Below, piece after piece: positions 35,670 to 44,302 of a stretch of 64,000 nucleotides of DNA. The position numbers were made by a program, and so were the translations under genes. The notes beneath the pieces are model-generated. The model saw nothing but the letters and a program-made list of their open reading frames with translations, ran no database searches and was not told the DNA's origin. The stretch is from Hyphomicrobium sp. (GTDB lineage Bacteria > Pseudomonadota > Alphaproteobacteria > Rhizobiales > Hyphomicrobiaceae): positions 115,696-179,695 of the forward strand of contig PERL01000006.1 of assembly GCA_002928735.1 (NCBI GenBank), given 5' to 3'. The stretch's first letter is position 1; each line of letters opens with the position of its first letter.

Positions 35670-36359
35670 ATGCGGGTTTGCTCCATCCTCACCCGGGCCC
35701 TGACCATCGTCGGAGCCTCAATCCTCATGGCCACCGCTGTGCCGGCAGTTGCTCAGGCGCAGTCCCTTTGGGGCGGCGACTCGGAATGGGGTGGCAAGCG
35801 CTCCATCGTGAGCTTCAATACCAAATTCCGCCCCGGTCAGCTGATCGCGTCGTTCGGCGACCGCCGGCTCTATTACATCACCAAGCCGGGCACGGCGATC
35901 AGCTACCCGATCGCCATCCCGCGCGAGCAGAGCCGCTGGCAGGGCCGCCTCAACGTCACCCAGAAGCGCGAAAACCCATCCTGGACTCCGACGCCCGAAA
36001 TGCTGCGCGAAAATCCGCGTCTGCCGGCCTGGGTCCCGGGTGGCCATCCCATGAATCCCATGGGCGTGCGCGCGCTCTACCTGGGTTCCAGCACCTACCG
36101 CATCCATGGCACCGACGCGCCGTGGACCATCGGTGAAGCCGTGTCCAAGGGCTGCATCCGCATGTTCAATGAAGATGTGCTCGATCTTTATCCGCGCATC
36201 CCCGTCGGCACGGTCGTGACCGTCACGTGGGAGCGCTTCAAGACCGGTCCGGCCATGGCGAGCGAAAGCGAAACCCAACCTGCCGCTCCGGCCAAGCGCC
36301 GCATGGTCACCTACGGTCGCAAGGGCGAAGCGCCCACGCGCACCGTTGCCGTCGAATAA
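35670..36359 (+). CDS. L,D-transpeptidase (YkuD family), secreted
   Basis: 229 residues from ATG 35670 with GGAG upstream; the longer frame from 35304 has no support. Signal peptide (about 1-31, MRVCSILTRALTIVGASILM to AQAQ). YkuD domain with YRIHGTDAPWTIGEAVSKG and active site KGCIRMF (Cys162). It should form 3-3 peptidoglycan crosslinks in the periplasm. The preceding GSSTYRIHG and WTPTPEMLRENPRLPAWVPG segments resemble the other two L,D-transpeptidases in the window, so they are paralogues. Confidence 0.93.
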   Translation: MRVCSILTRALTIVGASILMATAVPAVAQAQSLWGGDSEWGGKRSIVSFNTKFRPGQLIASFGDRRLYYITKPGTAISYPIAIPREQSRWQGRLNVTQKRENPSWTPTPEMLRENPRLPAWVPGGHPMNPMGVRALYLGSSTYRIHGTDAPWTIGEAVSKGCIRMFNEDVLDLYPRIPVGTVVTVTWERFKTGPAMASESETQPAAPAKRRMVTYGRKGEAPTRTVAVE

Positions 36360-36384
36360 GCGCGACGCGAATCTATACAAAAAG

Positions 36385-36418
36385 ACGGGCGGTCCCTTCC
36401 AAGGTGACCGCCCGTTTT
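36385..36418 (+). terminator. Terminator of the L,D-transpeptidase gene
   Basis: ACGGGCGGTC (36385-36394) pairs perfectly with GACCGCCCGT (36406-36415), followed by TTTGTTTTG. It may also serve convergent znuA. Confidence 0.88.
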
Positions 36419-36461
36419 GTTTTGTCCAGTTTAGACCGTCAGCCTCACCATCGCGCCGAAA

Positions 36462-37427
36462 CTACGTTCCCAGACACGACGTCAACCCCTGCGCCAGATT
36501 GCGCAGCAGCGCCGCATATGCGCCATCGCCCGCCTCCACCGACGCGCCCTCCGGATCAAGCGTGCCCGCCTTCGCTCCCGTGCCTTCGATCACCGTTGCA
36601 ACCAGCTTCGACTTGAACTGCGGCTCCGCGAAAACGCAGGTCACACCGAGCGTTTTGATCTTGCCGCGGATCTCCGACAGCCGCTTCGCCGAGGGCTGCA
36701 CCTCCGGCGAAACGGTAATTGCACCCGCCGCCGTCAACCCGAAACGCTGTTCGAAATACTGATACGCATCGTGGAACACCACGAAGGATTTGCCCTTCAC
36801 CGGCGCCAGTGCCGCGTCGATCTCCTGGGCCAGCGCATCGATGCCCGCAATCGCCTTATCCGCGTTGGCCTTGAAAGTCGCCGCATGCTCCGGCGCAGCC
36901 TCGCTCAATGCCCGCGCAATCTCGCGCACCATGGCCGCCGCGTTCTGCGGATCGAGCCAGACGTGACCGTCGCGTACCGGCCCGTCGTCATGATCGACGG
37001 GCCCATGGCCATGCCCGTCATGATCATGCCCGTGGTCATGTGTCTCGAACGTATCGCCCGTGCGCTTGTCGAGAAGCTTCAGTCCCGGCGCACCGGCTAA
37101 CGTCACAACCGAAACCGATTTCGGCAGCGATGCCACGATCTTGCGCGTGAACGGTTCGATCTCCTCCGAAACCCGGAACACCACCCGCGCCGCGTTGAGC
37201 GCCCGCGCGTCCGACGGCTTCATGGAATAGGTGTGCGGCGACGCAGCGCCCCCAACGAGCAGCCGCGGCGCCCCCACGTCCCCCATCACCTGGGCCACAA
37301 GGGAGTGGATTGGCTTAATCGTCGCCACGACGTTCAGATCCTCGGCATGGGCACCCCCAGCCGCGAGAAGCAAAACGGCCGCCAGACCCGCCGTCGCTGA
37401 CCGCCGACAGGCCGGACTTAAATCCAT
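36462..37427 (-). CDS. znuA: Zinc ABC transporter substrate-binding protein
   Basis: 321 residues from ATG 37427; a longer frame starts at 37475. Signal peptide to about residue 30 (AAGGAHAEDL). Cluster A-I metal-binding protein with the zinc ligands in ASPHTYSMKPSD, a His/Asp-rich loop THDHGHDHDGHGHGPVDHDD, then VRDGHVWLDPQNA, VFHDAYQYFEQRF and VTCVFAEPQF. It delivers zinc to ZnuBC, encoded 17 kb away. A candidate Zur half-site lies upstream at 37508. Confidence 0.94.
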   Translation of the reverse strand: MDLSPACRRSATAGLAAVLLLAAGGAHAEDLNVVATIKPIHSLVAQVMGDVGAPRLLVGGAASPHTYSMKPSDARALNAARVVFRVSEEIEPFTRKIVASLPKSVSVVTLAGAPGLKLLDKRTGDTFETHDHGHDHDGHGHGPVDHDDGPVRDGHVWLDPQNAAAMVREIARALSEAAPEHAATFKANADKAIAGIDALAQEIDAALAPVKGKSFVVFHDAYQYFEQRFGLTAAGAITVSPEVQPSAKRLSEIRGKIKTLGVTCVFAEPQFKSKLVATVIEGTGAKAGTLDPEGASVEAGDGAYAALLRNLAQGLTSCLGT

Positions 37428-37507
37428 GATTCTGCAAAAGAAATCTTGCCGGTTGCCCAGATGTGCCGATGCCAAGCGCGTACCCTCCTTAAAACCGGAC
37501 GTTCATG

Positions 37508-37522
37508 GATGGTATAACATCC
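37508..37522. promoter_or_regulatory. Candidate weak Zur site upstream of znuA
   Basis: Read on the minus strand, GGATGTTATACCATC holds GTTAT-N3-ATCCA, matching seven of ten fixed positions of GTTAT-N3-ATAAC. It is 81 bases upstream of znuA and could also act on the divergent DUF1007-NicO pair. Only the GTTAT half is convincing. Confidence 0.4.
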
Positions 37523-37713
37523 AACTTGTGCCACATGGCAAACGTATGTCCGGGCGTGGCTCCACACCGGCAACCGGAAGCCGCGCCGGTTCGCCGTACC
37601 AGGGCCACGAGGATGACGAACAGTGGTATTGTAGCGAGACGTAACCATATGTCGCCTGCAACGCACGCGAGACCACAGACGCCGGCCACGGCCGCAGACC
37701 AGGATCAACAGCC

Positions 37714-38412
37714 ATGAGACGCGCAAGTACGAAACGCGCAAGAGCGAGCGCTGTGAAATCGGCGGTCGCAGCAGCGCTCGCCACCGCTTCGCTGGCCGCC
37801 ATGTCGCCGCCGGCGGTGGCCCATCCGCATGTTTGGGTGAACGTCGAAACCACGGTCATGTATGACGCCGGCAAAGTCGCAGGTTTCAAGCATCGCTGGA
37901 CCTTCGACGACATGTACACCGCCATGGCCGTCCAAGGCCTCGATAAGAACGGCGACAATGTCTACTCGCGCGACGAACTGGCCGAACTGGCCCAGGTCAA
38001 TATCGATGGCCTGAAGGATTTCGACTTCTTTACCTACGCGCGCATCAAAGACGCGCCCGTCAAGCTCGCCCCGCCGAAGGACTACTGGCTGGAGCACAAG
38101 GACGGCGTCCTCTCGCTGAACTTCACCCTTCCCATCGCCGAGCCCGTGCCCGCCGAAACGGAAGGCTTTGAATTCGCCGTCTACGACCAGACGTTTTTCA
38201 TCGCCTTCGACCTCGCCAAGGAAAATCCTATTCGCCTGAGCGAAGGGGCCCCTGCCGGTTGCAGCGCCGTCGTTGGCAACGCCGATAAGGATCTCGCCGA
38301 TCTGCAGAAGCTCAACGACGCCTTCGGCGGTCAGATGACTGCTGGCAATGCCAACGAAGGTTCGGGTCTAGGCTATGCCTCCACCGTCCATCTCTCGTGT
38401 GCCAAAACATGA
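37714..38412 (+). CDS. DUF1007-family secreted protein
   Basis: 232 residues from ATG 37714 with AGGA upstream. Signal peptide to about residue 36 (AAMSPPAVAHPHVWVNVETT); the mature protein begins AHPHVWV, the DUF1007 hallmark, and contains FKHRWTFDDMYTAM and FEFAVYDQTFFIAFDL. DUF1007 proteins are usually encoded with NicO/RcnA-type metal permeases, as here (4-base ATGA overlap). An N-terminal His pair suggests metal delivery in the periplasm. Proximity to znuA suggests zinc, though nickel or cobalt is possible. Confidence 0.88.
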   Translation: MRRASTKRARASAVKSAVAAALATASLAAMSPPAVAHPHVWVNVETTVMYDAGKVAGFKHRWTFDDMYTAMAVQGLDKNGDNVYSRDELAELAQVNIDGLKDFDFFTYARIKDAPVKLAPPKDYWLEHKDGVLSLNFTLPIAEPVPAETEGFEFAVYDQTFFIAFDLAKENPIRLSEGAPAGCSAVVGNADKDLADLQKLNDAFGGQMTAGNANEGSGLGYASTVHLSCAKT

Positions 38413-39542
38413 TCGCACGCATTGCAGCGCTTCTTGCACTGGTCTGTCTCGCCGGAATGCTCTCCACATCCGTGATGGCAGCACCTGACGCCGCCACCGG
38501 AACCGTGCTCGCCCAGGCCACGCCCGACCGTGCGTTGACCGCGGGCCGGCCCGCACCGGGTGCGCCGGCGGCCGAACCGGGCATGTTTGCCGGTGTTTAC
38601 AATTGGCTGCTCACCCAGCAGCAGCGCCTCAACCGTGAACTCGCCAACGCCGTCAAAGATCTCAAAGAGGCCGGCAGCATCACCGCCACGCTCGTTCTTG
38701 GCTTCATCGGATTCAGCTATGGCGTACTCCACGCCGCCGGTCCCGGCCACGGCAAGGCGATTATCTCGTCCTATGTGTTAGCCAATCGCGAAACAGTCCG
38801 CCGCGGCATCATGCTGTCGTTTCTCTCCGCCTTCATCCAGGCACTCTCCGCCATCGTGCTCGTTGGCATCCTCTTCATCGTTCTCAATAAGACGAGCATG
38901 GAGATGAGCGCCGCCGAACGTTGGATCGAGACCATCAGCTGGGCCTTTGTCGCCGCCGTCGGTGCATGGCTCCTTGTCGGACAGGTTCGCCAGATCCTCG
39001 CCCGCCGAAGCCGTGCTCCGGCCGTCAAGACGCACACGCATGCCCGCGCGCCCGCTGCCGCCGCACCCGATCATACTCACGTCCACACCCACGATTGCGG
39101 CTGCGACCATCACCATCATGAGGCCCAAAGCCATAACCACCACGCGCATGACCACGACGACTGTTGTGGCCACGCCCACATGCCCGATCCCAGCCAGCTC
39201 CAGGGTGACATGACGTGGGGCAAAGCCCTTGCGATCGCCTTCTCCGTCGGGATCCGCCCCTGCACGGGCGCCATTCTGGTCCTCGTTTTCGCGCTCTCCC
39301 AAGGGCTGCTCTGGGCCGGCGTCTTCGCTACCTTCGCCATGGCCATTGGCACCGCCATCACGGTCTCCGTGTTGGCCACGCTGGCGGTGGGCTCGCGCGA
39401 TCTCGCCGCGCGCTTCGGCGGTGAAGAGAGTGGCTGGGCCACGCTTGTCGCCGACAGCGCCGGCCTCATCGGCGCGAGCCTCGTGCTTCTCATGGGCGCG
39501 GTCTTCTTCATGGGCTCCCTGCAGCCCCAAGCCCCGTTCTGA
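38409..39542 (+). CDS. NicO/RcnA-family metal permease with His-rich loop
   Basis: 377 residues from ATG 38409, overlapping the DUF1007 stop as ATGA. Signal-like N-terminus, then membrane helices with the NicO motifs YGVLHAAGPGHGKAIISSYV and FSVGIRPCTGAILVLVFALS. Between them is a cytosolic or periplasmic loop extremely rich in His and Asp (for example HTHDCGCDHHHHEAQSHNHH). It moves divalent metal across the inner membrane; the direction (import or export) cannot be decided from sequence. Pairing with DUF1007 and znuA favours zinc uptake (inference). Confidence 0.9.
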   Translation: MIARIAALLALVCLAGMLSTSVMAAPDAATGTVLAQATPDRALTAGRPAPGAPAAEPGMFAGVYNWLLTQQQRLNRELANAVKDLKEAGSITATLVLGFIGFSYGVLHAAGPGHGKAIISSYVLANRETVRRGIMLSFLSAFIQALSAIVLVGILFIVLNKTSMEMSAAERWIETISWAFVAAVGAWLLVGQVRQILARRSRAPAVKTHTHARAPAAAAPDHTHVHTHDCGCDHHHHEAQSHNHHAHDHDDCCGHAHMPDPSQLQGDMTWGKALAIAFSVGIRPCTGAILVLVFALSQGLLWAGVFATFAMAIGTAITVSVLATLAVGSRDLAARFGGEESGWATLVADSAGLIGASLVLLMGAVFFMGSLQPQAPF

Positions 39543-39644
39543 CATTAACCACCGGCTGGTTGCCGGCAAAAATCTCCCCTACACTGGCGCGCGTTTTGGA
39601 TCGGATACGGGATTGTCCCGTTTCCGATCGCGAGGTCCGCCGCC

Positions 39645-40040
39645 GTGTCCCGTTTTGTTTGCGTAATTGCCGCCTTGATCGTGATGGCGTTGTCCATCGC
39701 CCCGGTTCGTGCCCTCGTCGACCTCGAAACCTCCGCCCTCCCCGACAGCCGCTTTGAAGTCCTGGTCGTCGAAATCGACAATTGCATCTACTGCGGCCTG
39801 TTCCGCCGCGACGTGGCGCCGACCTACACGACCTCACCCCGCGCCAAATCGGCCCCCATGCGCTTCGTCGATATCAACGCCCCCGATGTCGACCGGTTAG
39901 CCCTTCAGGGCCCGATTGACACCATCCCAACGGTGCTCGTCGTCGAAAGCGGCCGCGAGGTTGGCCGCATCACTGGATATGTTGGACCTGAGATCTTCTT
40001 CCACTCCCTGAGCCAGATTCTCCCCGATCGCGGGCCCTGA
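39645..40040 (+). CDS. Secreted thioredoxin-like protein with CIYC motif
   Basis: 131 residues from GTG 39645. Signal peptide (MSRFVCVIAALIVMALSIAP to VRAL) then a thioredoxin-like fold: FEVLVVEIDNCIYCGLFRRD with a CxxC (Cys-Ile-Tyr-Cys), VDINAPDVDRL, and PIDTIPTVLVVESGREVGRI holding the cis-Pro. It likely works in the periplasm as a disulfide reductase or delivery protein; SoxW/TlpA-like roles are possible. The gene is 100 bases after the NicO permease on the same strand. Confidence 0.82.
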   Translation: MSRFVCVIAALIVMALSIAPVRALVDLETSALPDSRFEVLVVEIDNCIYCGLFRRDVAPTYTTSPRAKSAPMRFVDINAPDVDRLALQGPIDTIPTVLVVESGREVGRITGYVGPEIFFHSLSQILPDRGP

Positions 40041-40162
40041 TCCGCCGCCCGCCAGCCTCCCGATGCCCTTCGGCCGATCCATGTGCGCCAACCGGCCGTT
40101 GAGTTCCGGCCCGCATTCGGCTTTGATGGTCAGTGCATGCGTTTTGAGCGGAGCCTCAGAGA

Positions 40163-41203
40163 ATGGATCGACGCGATTTCCTGAAAACGACCGGAGGGCT
40201 GGCAACCCTTGCGGCTGGATGCGCGTCGACAGCGGCCGCCATACCAGCGGCAGCCGCCGGAGCGGGGCTTTCACAGCGCAGCCTAACGGTCGCTATGCCC
40301 TGGACACCGAACCACGCGGGCTTAGCGGACGATGCCCACCGTCTCGCACTCCGCATCCAAACGGCGCTCGGCAACGGCATCGCCATTGAGATGCGGCCGG
40401 ACACCAAGTCCCGTGCCGACATCACCATTGCGCCAGTCTGCGCCGATACCGCGCTGCATCCAGCCTTCGCGTACTTCGGCGGCTTGCCTGGGTCACAGGC
40501 TTTATCGCCCAGCGAACTCGAAGGCTGGCTCATCACAGCCGGCGGCCAGGAATTGTGGGACGATCTTGCCGCTCCGCATGGGTTTAAGCCGCTCCTCGCC
40601 GGTCACACTGGATCGAATCCGACCCTCTGGTCGAAGTCGCCCCTTTCGGCGCCTGAAGACCTCTCGGGCCTGAAGATCGTCGCGCGCGGTCTCGACCGCG
40701 ATGTCCTCCGCGCGCTGGGCGCGATCCCGGTATTGGGTGAAGAACAGGCCCTCGAAGCCGCACTGAACGACTCCGAAGTCGGCGCGGTCATTTGGGGCAG
40801 CCCCGTTCACGCCAGCGCTGCGGGTATCCCGGCGCGCTTCCCATTCGGTCTCGCTGGCGCATTGGGTCAGTCGGGCGGTGCGCTCGCCGTCAAAGTTGAT
40901 CTTGCCGTCTGGGAAAACTTCACGCCCGCCGAACAGGCCGCCATCCAAGCAGCACTAAGTGCCGACTTCCGCGCCGCATTAGCCGATGCCGACACCACGC
41001 GGCCCGCGGTTGAACACGCCATCGCCGCGCGCGACGGCGCCAGCATTAAAATCCCTAATACTACTTTTGCCGCCGCGGTATCGCGGATCGCTGCAGCCGT
41101 CGTCGCACACACCGCCGCGCAGGATCCTATCGCCGCGCGCATCGATCGCAGCTACAGTGCCTTCCTGCGTGCCGTTCATCCAAACAGCATTAACGTGTCT
41201 TGA
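40163..41203 (+). CDS. Orphan TRAP-type (DctP-like) substrate-binding protein, Tat-exported
   Basis: 346 residues from ATG 40163 with GGAG upstream. Twin-arginine signal MDRRDFLKTTGGLATLAAG. The body has DctP-like features: a weak SLTVAMPWTPN start, FAYFGGLPGSQALSPSELEG, NPTLWSKSPLSAPEDLSGLK, and a C-terminal helical hinge. TRAP binding proteins carry carboxylates and similar solutes to DctQ/DctM permeases, but neither permease gene is present here, so it is an orphan. It may act with a distant transporter or in sensing alongside the two-component genes that follow. Confidence 0.75.
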   Translation: MDRRDFLKTTGGLATLAAGCASTAAAIPAAAAGAGLSQRSLTVAMPWTPNHAGLADDAHRLALRIQTALGNGIAIEMRPDTKSRADITIAPVCADTALHPAFAYFGGLPGSQALSPSELEGWLITAGGQELWDDLAAPHGFKPLLAGHTGSNPTLWSKSPLSAPEDLSGLKIVARGLDRDVLRALGAIPVLGEEQALEAALNDSEVGAVIWGSPVHASAAGIPARFPFGLAGALGQSGGALAVKVDLAVWENFTPAEQAAIQAALSADFRAALADADTTRPAVEHAIAARDGASIKIPNTTFAAAVSRIAAAVVAHTAAQDPIAARIDRSYSAFLRAVHPNSINVS

Positions 41204-41325
41204 CACCGTCGCCCGCGCAGAACCGCAACCGCCGGCCGCTTTGTATTTGTGACGAGTTGGTATAGGAATTGAATGAGTGTTTCGGCACAATCATAGATTG
41301 ACACTCGAGTAGCGCGGACAGCGGC

Positions 41326-41631
41326 ATGAACATCCCGCCCAATGATCTAAAACCGGCACCACAATCCCGTGACGGCGCCGAGGACCGCATGGAGCAGATC
41401 CGCGAACTCCTCGTTGGCGAACACCTGCGTATTCAAGAAGCCCGCCTTGCCGCAGTCGAAAGCCGTCTGCGCGATCTGGAAGGTCTCGTCTTCCGCCGCG
41501 TCGACGCCCTCACCGCCCGTATCGAGTCGCTTGCGGCCGACACCGGAACCGATCGCCGTGCGGCCTTCGATGAGTTGTCGCGCATGGTGCTCGACCTCTC
41601 CGACAATATTCGCCGCTTGTCGCGCAGCTGA
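41326..41631 (+). CDS. Short coiled-coil protein, first gene of the GTPase/OmpA operon
   Basis: 101 residues, charged and helical throughout (DRMEQIRELLVGEHLRIQEA, then RLAAVESRLRDLEGLVFRRV). No signal peptide or membrane helix, so cytosolic. It ends 35 bases before the OmpA-domain gene. Its heptad pattern resembles the N-terminal region of that protein (both have LxxL...RIDAL/RVDAL segments), so the two may form a shared coiled coil. Function unknown. Confidence 0.78.
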   Translation: MNIPPNDLKPAPQSRDGAEDRMEQIRELLVGEHLRIQEARLAAVESRLRDLEGLVFRRVDALTARIESLAADTGTDRRAAFDELSRMVLDLSDNIRRLSRS

Positions 41632-41666
41632 CGGGAGTACGTGCCGACATGGGTGAGGTGCCGGCA

Positions 41667-43799
41667 ATGCCCGACAGCATTGATCGCTTAAAGCAGTTGC
41701 TGTTCGACAGCGAAGCGCAAACGCTGGCCGATCTGGCAAAGCGCATCGATGCGCTCGCCGGCAAAACCTCCTCAGCCGAAGCCGAATTGTCCGCAGCCCT
41801 CCGCAGCCTTGGCGAAAGCGAAGGCCGCAGCCGCGCCGAAATCGCCGCCCGCATTGACGAGATTGCCGCCCGCGTTGGCGACGATGCCCGCCTTGAACAA
41901 AGCGTCGCCGCCGTTCTGCACGGTGCACTCCGCCGCGCCGAGAGCGAAAAGCACGCCGACATCTCCGATGCCGTCGCACCCTTCGTCGTCAACACCGTCC
42001 GAACCGAAATCCGAAACAGCAAGGATGAGTTGGTCGAAGCGCTCTATCCCGTCACCGGCCGCATCGTGAAAGCCTACGTCGCGAGCGCCATGAAGGACCT
42101 CGTCGATCAGATCAACCGCCGGCTGGAGATGAACCCGGTGATGCTGCGGCTGCGCAGCCTCACCACCGGCCGCTCCGTCGCCGAACTCGTTATCGCCGAC
42201 AGCCAGCGCCTCATCGTCGAAGAGCTGTATCTGATCCGCCGCGGCACCGGCGAACTCGTCGAGCGCTGGCCCACCGACGGCAGCGGCAATCGCGATCAGG
42301 TCATGAGCGGCGTCCTCACGGCCATCAACGAATTCGCCACCGAAGCCTTCGACGCCGATGGCAACGCCATGCGCCACATCGATCTCGGCGGCGATCGCGT
42401 TTATTTGCGCGAATCCGTGGCCTACCTTCTCGCAGCCAAATGTTCCGGCTCCGCCCCCGTCGCTGTTGAACAGTTGATTGATGATGCCTTCCTCGATTCA
42501 GTGGGCAAGCTGGGCTCGGCAGCGCGCGACGATCGCCCAGCCGTATTGTCTAGCCTCGCCGATACGCTCTCTTCCTCGATTGCCGAAAAGCAGGCCGAAC
42601 TCGCAGGCCGCAGCGGCGGCATCAGCCCAATTAAACTGGTCGCAACCCTCATCGGCCTTCCTCTCGCCGCCTGGATTGCTTGGACGCTCTACGCCGATTG
42701 GCGCGTTGGGCGAACCGAGCGCATCGCGCGCGACGTTCTGGCCCAAAGCGCCGAGATCCGCGGCTATCCTGCAGAAATCGCCGTTGGCCGTCTCGGCGAA
42801 AGCCTCACAGTCACGGGCCTCGTTCCAGCCGCCAGTGCCAAGCACACAGTGATCGATCGCCTCAAGCGCGCACTCCCAGGCGTAATCATCGCCGACGAAT
42901 TGGCCGCCGTTCCCAACCCGCTCGCTGATGTCGAACCCGAACTCGACCGCCTGCGCGGCAAGGCCGATGAATTGAGCCGGACTATCGCGACAGAGGCCGA
43001 CGCGTTAAGCCGCACGATTGCCAGCGAAACCGTCGAATTGAATCGGAAGATCGTTGAAGAAGCAGAAAAGCGCGATCGGGCGCGTGCCGGCACCCGCCTT
43101 TCCCGCGCCCGCTCAACCCTCGCGTCGCTGACTGCCGACCTGCCCGCCGGCGAACAGGCCCGCGCCAAGGCGGCACTTGCCGAATTCGATCGCACCCTGG
43201 CCGACATCGAGAAGTCCGATGCCAAGGCACTCAATAGCGCGGCCAACCGGATGCGCTCCGCCACGCAAGGCCTTTCGGCCCTTCTCGCTGCCCGGCCGCA
43301 GGATTCTGCTGCGCCCGCGGCCAATGCAACACCGGTGTCTGCTGTTCTGGCCGCCGCCGAGGAAGCCGAGATCGTCGCTTTGGCTCTTGCCCAAACTGTC
43401 GCTCTGCGCAAGTCGCTCCCCACTCAGACCGCGCGCGAAAAGCTTGAAGCCTGGACGCGCGCGCACGCCATTTTCTTCTCTGAAGCTGATGCCTACCGCG
43501 ATCCGTCCGTCGCCAAGAAGCACCTGACCGACCTGGCCGCCCTCATGACTGGAAACAGCACGGTGGTCCGCATCGTCGGCTACACCGATGGCCTGGGCGG
43601 CGCGGATCGCAATTCGCCGCTGAGCCTCTCCCGCGCCAACAAGGTCGAGGCCGATTTGATCGCAGCCGGCGTTCCGCGCAGCCGCCTGGTCGTCATTGGC
43701 CGCACCGACTTGCGCAATATCTCCAATGATGAAGGCGCCGGCAGCCCCAACCGCCGCGTTGAATTCGAAGTCGGCTTCGAGGGCGAGGCGCGGCGATGA
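41667..43799 (+). CDS. Trans-envelope protein: cytosolic coiled coil, one membrane helix, BON-like and OmpA domains
   Basis: 710 residues from ATG 41667 (GAGG 8 bases upstream); ATG 41649 is possible. Residues 1-320 lack a signal peptide and form a helical, charged cytosolic region. One membrane helix (about 325-347, SPIKLVATLIGLPLAAWIAW) is followed by a BON-like domain (EIAVGRLGESLTVTGLVPAA), a coiled coil (about 420-520), and a C-terminal OmpA peptidoglycan-binding domain (about 590-705: IVGYTDGLGGADRN, LSLSRANKVEADLIAAGVPR, NRRVEFEV). It should span from cytosol to cell wall. It overlaps the GTPase gene by ATGA, so the two proteins are made together. Confidence 0.85.
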   Translation: MPDSIDRLKQLLFDSEAQTLADLAKRIDALAGKTSSAEAELSAALRSLGESEGRSRAEIAARIDEIAARVGDDARLEQSVAAVLHGALRRAESEKHADISDAVAPFVVNTVRTEIRNSKDELVEALYPVTGRIVKAYVASAMKDLVDQINRRLEMNPVMLRLRSLTTGRSVAELVIADSQRLIVEELYLIRRGTGELVERWPTDGSGNRDQVMSGVLTAINEFATEAFDADGNAMRHIDLGGDRVYLRESVAYLLAAKCSGSAPVAVEQLIDDAFLDSVGKLGSAARDDRPAVLSSLADTLSSSIAEKQAELAGRSGGISPIKLVATLIGLPLAAWIAWTLYADWRVGRTERIARDVLAQSAEIRGYPAEIAVGRLGESLTVTGLVPAASAKHTVIDRLKRALPGVIIADELAAVPNPLADVEPELDRLRGKADELSRTIATEADALSRTIASETVELNRKIVEEAEKRDRARAGTRLSRARSTLASLTADLPAGEQARAKAALAEFDRTLADIEKSDAKALNSAANRMRSATQGLSALLAARPQDSAAPAANATPVSAVLAAAEEAEIVALALAQTVALRKSLPTQTAREKLEAWTRAHAIFFSEADAYRDPSVAKKHLTDLAALMTGNSTVVRIVGYTDGLGGADRNSPLSLSRANKVEADLIAAGVPRSRLVVIGRTDLRNISNDEGAGSPNRRVEFEVGFEGEARR

Positions 43800-44302
43800 T
43801 CGCGCGTAAGGTAATGCTGTTGGGCGAAATCGGGGTCGGGAAGTCCTCGATCGTCCAGCGGCTCGTCTTCGACCGCTTCGAGATGAACTACAAGCCGACC
43901 ATTGGCGTCGACGTCTATCGCTACGAAGTCCCCGAAACGCCAACGCGCTCAGCCATGGCGCTGATCGTCTGGGATACCGACGGCAATTTCGGCGAGCAAA
44001 TCTTCCGCCACGTCTATATGCGCGAAGCCTCCGCCGCTGTCATCGTCGGCGATGTCACCCGCCCGCATACCCTGGAGACGCTGGCCGCCCTTGCCGGCGG
44101 CTTCCGCGAAGCCCTGCCCGGCCGCACCCTGTCGCTGGTCCTCAACAAGCTCGATCTGCTGGACCCCGGCGACGAGATCGTACTACCTGGCGCGTTGAGC
44201 CGCATGGGCGCACCCCTGCACCGTACAAGCGCCAAAACCGGCGACAACATTAGGACAGTCTTCTCAGAAACCGCAGATGCCATCCACCGCCGACGCCTCT
44301 GA
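43796..44302 (+). CDS. Bacterial Rab/Ras-like small GTPase
   Basis: 168 residues. All G motifs can be seen: G1 GEIGVGKS (10-17), G2 Thr in YKPTIGVDVY, G3 WDTDG, G4 NKLD, G5 RTSAK. This is the compact Rab/Ras fold, not an Era/Obg-type GTPase. The residue after the G3 Gly, which is the catalytic Gln in Ras, is Asn here (DTDGNFG), so intrinsic hydrolysis may be slow or need a partner. It is translationally coupled to the OmpA-domain gene (4-base overlap) and overlaps the kinase gene by 26 bases. It may act as a nucleotide switch on the cytosolic domain of the envelope protein (inference). Confidence 0.9.
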   Translation: MIARKVMLLGEIGVGKSSIVQRLVFDRFEMNYKPTIGVDVYRYEVPETPTRSAMALIVWDTDGNFGEQIFRHVYMREASAAVIVGDVTRPHTLETLAALAGGFREALPGRTLSLVLNKLDLLDPGDEIVLPGALSRMGAPLHRTSAKTGDNIRTVFSETADAIHRRRL

